NCBI GenBank assembly: GCA_023417985.1
Contig: JAEZDV010000068.1
Coordinates: 1-29,023 of the forward strand
Direction of reading: 5' to 3'
Origin: Actinomycetes bacterium
GTDB lineage: Bacteria; Actinomycetota; Actinomycetes; Mycobacteriales; Mycobacteriaceae
Length of the DNA: 29,023 nt
The position numbers and the translations under genes are program-made. Below the pieces are notes generated by a model. That model did no database searches and was not told where the DNA came from. It saw only the letters and a program-made list of their open reading frames with translations. This document shows, in pieces, positions 26,659 through 29,023 of the stretch. Every line of letters starts with the position of its first letter. Within the stretch, counting starts at the first letter, position 1.

Positions 26659-27078
26659 TCAGCGGTGTGTTGCACGCAGCAGCCGCACGACTTCCCGCGC
26701 GAGCGCCAAGGGGTCGATCGGCCGTGTGACGACCGCCTCGGCACGCGACCACGATGCCAGCCACGCGTCGTCCGCCCGGCCCGTGAGCACGAGGATCGGC
26801 GGGCACGGATCGATCTCGTCCTTCAGTTGCCTGGCGATACCCAGTCCCCCGGCGGGTGCCGTCTCCCCGTCGAGGATCGCAAGATCGATTTTCCCAGCGT
26901 CCATGTGCGAGATCACCACCGGCGCGGTGGCCACCTCGACGTACTCGAGTGGAGGAAGGTCGGGATGGACTTTGTCTCCCAGTGCTGCCCGAACCTGCGC
27001 ACGCACGGCTGCGTCGTCGCTGTAGAGGAGTATGCGCAGTGGCGCGGAGGAGTCGGCGCGGTCGGGGGCGGCGGTCAC
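26659..27078 (-). CDS. Receiver-domain-only response regulator (Rv3143-like) upstream of nuo
   Basis: A 139-aa stand-alone receiver domain without an output domain. The acidic pair is Asp21-Asp22 ('LLYSDDAA'), the phosphoacceptor position is Asp70 ('AILDGE'), and Thr99 is in place. The invariant Lys is replaced by Arg119 ('VVTRPID'), so phosphorylation-driven switching may be altered. The sequence ('LHPDLP', 'YVEVATAP', 'DLAILDGE') matches what I recall of M. tuberculosis Rv3143, which also sits beside nuoA. Linkage with complex I in both groups suggests a role in its expression or assembly, but this is inference. The start is GTG at 27078 with only a weak distant GGGAG; the frame stays open to a GTG at 27321. 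Confidence 0.85.
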   Translation of the reverse strand: MTAAPDRADSSAPLRILLYSDDAAVRAQVRAALGDKVHPDLPPLEYVEVATAPVVISHMDAGKIDLAILDGETAPAGGLGIARQLKDEIDPCPPILVLTGRADDAWLASWSRAEAVVTRPIDPLALAREVVRLLRATHR

Positions 27079-27321
27079 GCGCCCGATGCTAGAGGCTCCC
27101 CCGGCCGGGCGCCTGTATCCGGACATACTCGTCGGGCGTGTCGCCCTGCGTATCCGGCCCGGACTCGGCGGAACCCCCGGCAGAACACTGTCGCGTGGCA
27201 GGCCGTACGCCCCGGCCAGGTCGACCTCGGCTCGATCCCACGAGTAGCGGGTGCCGGCGCGATTCGCCCGCGAGGCGCATCGACACCGTTCCGGTCCGCA
27301 TCGCGGACACAGGAAGGTCAC

Positions 27322-27606
27322 TCAGCCGTGCCGGATCTCGAAGACCTCGACACGGGGCGCAACCTCTTTTCGCGCAGGGGCATACGGGTATCCCCGCCCG
27401 ATGATCGCGCCCGGCGCGATCATCAGATGGGCGACGACGATGCACCCCCCGATGAGGAGCGAGGAGATGATGCCGACCGAATACGAATCGGTGAGTGCGG
27501 CGGTGACGAACCCGATCGTGAGCATGCCGGAGAGCACGAGTATGGCGAGTATCCTCCGCTGCGACGACGGCGCGTTCTCGGATGCTCTTCGACGATGTGC
27601 AGCCAT
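27322..27606 (-). CDS. Small two-helix membrane protein, function unknown
   Basis: A 94-aa protein with a basic N-terminus (residues 1-18), a hydrophobic helix at about 19-38, a short loop, a second helix at about 43-69, and a hydrophilic C-terminus of 25 residues. The positive N-terminus suggests both ends are cytoplasmic. I do not recognise a domain. The ATG at 27606 has GGAG about ten bases upstream; a 154-aa version starting at 27786 would add 60 residues of poor coding character. Its stop is directly followed by a GTG that opens the frame of the receiver protein, so the two may be co-transcribed. Confidence 0.7.
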   Translation of the reverse strand: MAAHRRRASENAPSSQRRILAILVLSGMLTIGFVTAALTDSYSVGIISSLLIGGCIVVAHLMIAPGAIIGRGYPYAPARKEVAPRVEVFEIRHG

Positions 27607-27853
27607 GACGAACTTCTCCGTTCCCTCCCTGGAACAGAATGGCCGGACGCCCCCACGCCCGCGTACCTGCCGCTCGAGCCCCTCGAAGCGGCGGTGAGCT
27701 CCTCCGTTTTCGACGGAGTCGGCACCCTGTTCCCCTGCCCGCTCGATGAGAGCGGATTGGTAGCGAAATACTATCAACTGTGACATAGGTCCCGCAACGC
27801 ATTAGTGGCTCGTCACCGCATTGTTTCCGCAGGCCACGGAGTGTGCCGGTCCA

Positions 27854-27882
27854 TGTCCCGCCGGAGTCGGCCCGGCGGGACA
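27854..27882 (-). terminator. Strong hairpin terminator after metI
   Basis: An 11-bp perfect stem (27854-27864 with 27872-27882, TGTCCCGCCGG / CCGGCGGGACA) with a 7-nt loop begins 4 bp beyond the metI stop codon. There is no U tract, as is frequent in actinobacteria. It should end the met transcript and insulate the genes towards nuo. Confidence 0.75.
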
Positions 27883-27886
27883 CAGA

Positions 27887-28555
27887 TCATCGACGGTGGG
27901 CGTTCGCCCGGATGATCCCGTCGCCGATGGACTGCATGATCTGCACCATCACGATCAGTACGACCACCGCGACCAGAAGCACGGGCGTGTTGAAGCGCTG
28001 GTAGCCGTACACGATCGCGAAGTCGCCGAGACCACCGCCGCCGATCACTCCGGCCATGGCGGAGTACCCGACGAGCAGGACGAGTGTCAGGGTCGCGCCG
28101 GCCACCAGAGGAGACACCGCCTCCGGCAGCAGAACCTTGCGAACGATCTGCCCCGTCGACGCGCCCATGGCCTGGGCTGCCTCCACGCGGCCACGCGGGA
28201 CCTCCCGCAATGCGGATTCGACGATCCGCGCGAAGAACGGGATGGCCCCGATCGTGAGCGGGACGATCGCGGCCGTCGGACCGATCGCGGTGCCGACGAT
28301 TGCCCGCGTCACGCCGATCAACGCGATCAGCAGGATCAGGAACGGCAACGAACGGAACAGGTTGACGATCACTCCGAGCACCGTGTTCAGCGTCCGCCTC
28401 GGTACGAGCCCCGAAGGGGAGGTGATCTGCAGGACGATCCCGACCAGCACTCCGCCGATCACGGTGAGAACGAACGACACCGCCACCATGTACAGCGTCT
28501 CGAGGGTCGCCTCCCACACTTCCGGCAGGGAGTCGTACCAGGTGAGCTTGTTCAT
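27887..28555 (-). CDS. metI: Methionine ABC transporter permease MetI
   Basis: A 222-aa inner-membrane permease of the MetNIQ methionine importer, which takes up D- and L-methionine. Five hydrophobic segments are visible, starting with 'TLYMVAVSFVLTVIGGVLVGIVL', plus 'NLFRSLPFLILLIALIGVTR', typical of MetI. The ATPase-coupling EAA loop is 'EAAQAMGASTGQIVRKVLLPEA' at about 125-146. The ATG at 28555 follows the metN stop by 13 bp, so the two are co-transcribed. The metQ lipoprotein is not in the window; a hairpin follows metI directly, so metQ is not downstream and may lie upstream of metN or elsewhere. Confidence 0.95.
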   Translation of the reverse strand: MNKLTWYDSLPEVWEATLETLYMVAVSFVLTVIGGVLVGIVLQITSPSGLVPRRTLNTVLGVIVNLFRSLPFLILLIALIGVTRAIVGTAIGPTAAIVPLTIGAIPFFARIVESALREVPRGRVEAAQAMGASTGQIVRKVLLPEAVSPLVAGATLTLVLLVGYSAMAGVIGGGGLGDFAIVYGYQRFNTPVLLVAVVVLIVMVQIMQSIGDGIIRANAHRR

Positions 28556-28568
28556 CGCGCGTGTGCCC

Positions 28569-29023
28569 TCATTCGGTGAGTCCCTCCAGTTCGGTGCCCG
28601 CCCCCCACGACAGGGTCAGGTGCGGGTGCCGGTCGACGAACCGCTCGACTTCGGCGTGATCGGTTTCCGCTGTGAAGCGCAGACGCATCCGGCCGACAGT
28701 CACGTCGCCGACCTGTTCGACCCGTCCGCCCACGACAGCGATGTCGGCGTCGGAAGCCCGGATCAACTGCGACAACCACGGCCCGTGGGCCGCGTCCCCG
28801 ATGGCCGTGACCACAGCGGTATCCGCTGTCGATCCGAGCGACGGATCGTCACCCACCGGCAACAGTGCCGCGCCGAGCGCCGACTCCGGTGAGGCGATGA
28901 GGTCGGTGATCCGGCCGGTCTCGGCGACCTGCCCTGCTTCGAGACGCGCCGCCGACGTGCAGATTCTGCGCAGTACCCCCAGTTCGTGGGTGATCACCAC
29001 GACCGTCACTCCGAGTGTGTGGT
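28569..29023 (-). CDS. metN: Methionine ABC transporter ATP-binding protein MetN, C-terminal part (cut by window edge)
   Basis: The visible 150 residues are the end of the ATPase of the methionine importer. They begin in the H-loop strand ('VTVVVITHELGVLRRIC'; the His contacts ATP gamma-phosphate), continue with 'AARLEAGQVAETG', and end with a C-terminal NIL/ACT-like domain (about 'GPWLSQLIRASDADIAVVGGRVEQVGDVTVGRMRLRF' onward). In MetN this domain binds methionine and inhibits transport when the cell has enough. Walker A, Walker B and the signature motif lie beyond the window end. The sequence stays in frame to position 29023. The gene precedes metI by 13 bp. Confidence 0.93.
   Translation of the reverse strand, partial: HTLGVTVVVITHELGVLRRICTSAARLEAGQVAETGRITDLIASPESALGAALLPVGDDPSLGSTADTAVVTAIGDAAHGPWLSQLIRASDADIAVVGGRVEQVGDVTVGRMRLRFTAETDHAEVERFVDRHPHLTLSWGAGTELEGLTE

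Overview
The window reads as chromosomal DNA of a high-GC actinobacterium of the Mycobacteriales, most likely Rhodococcus or a close relative. This is inferred from gene content, not from a marker gene. The clues are a complete 14-subunit complex I locus preceded by a receiver-only protein resembling mycobacterial Rv3143, a PdtaR-type ANTAR regulator beside a Leu-family tRNA, an ECF41 sigma factor with its partner oxidoreductase, GTG starts and ATGA start/stop overlaps.

Left part (1-8440), a patchwork of short units. A branched-chain-amino-acid type ABC substrate-binding lipoprotein (39-1367, -) lies downstream of pdtaR (1523-2137, -). A tRNA with anticodon CAA (2249-2325, +) diverges from pdtaR and has its own promoter and hairpin terminator. 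Next come a GNAT acetyltransferase (-), a LexA/S24-type autocleaving repressor (+), an unrecognised 237-aa protein built of two repeats (-), and an ECF41 sigma factor with an FAD oxidoreductase (-). A TGTCACA promoter element sits between the last two. A degenerate FtsK-like protein (+) follows.

Middle (8441-10588, +): a CopB-type copper/silver P-type ATPase with a His-rich N-terminus. It converges with the end of the nuo operon with only 11 bp between them.

Complex I (26429 down to 10600, -): nuoA-B-C-D-EF-G-H-I-J-K-L-M-N in canonical order. Most junctions overlap by 1-8 bp, which indicates tight translational coupling. The locus encodes the NADH dehydrogenase module (E, F, G), the quinone-reducing connecting module (B, C, D, I) and the membrane proton-pumping arm (A, H, J-N). 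nuoE and nuoF form one uninterrupted reading frame, the most unusual feature of the operon. A plausible promoter lies about 110 nt upstream of nuoA.

Right end (26659-29023, -): the receiver-only protein, a 94-aa two-helix membrane protein, a strong hairpin terminator, and the metI permease with the 3' part of metN. These last two are the methionine importer, cut by the window edge.

I saw no CRISPR array, insertion sequence, prophage or large repeat.
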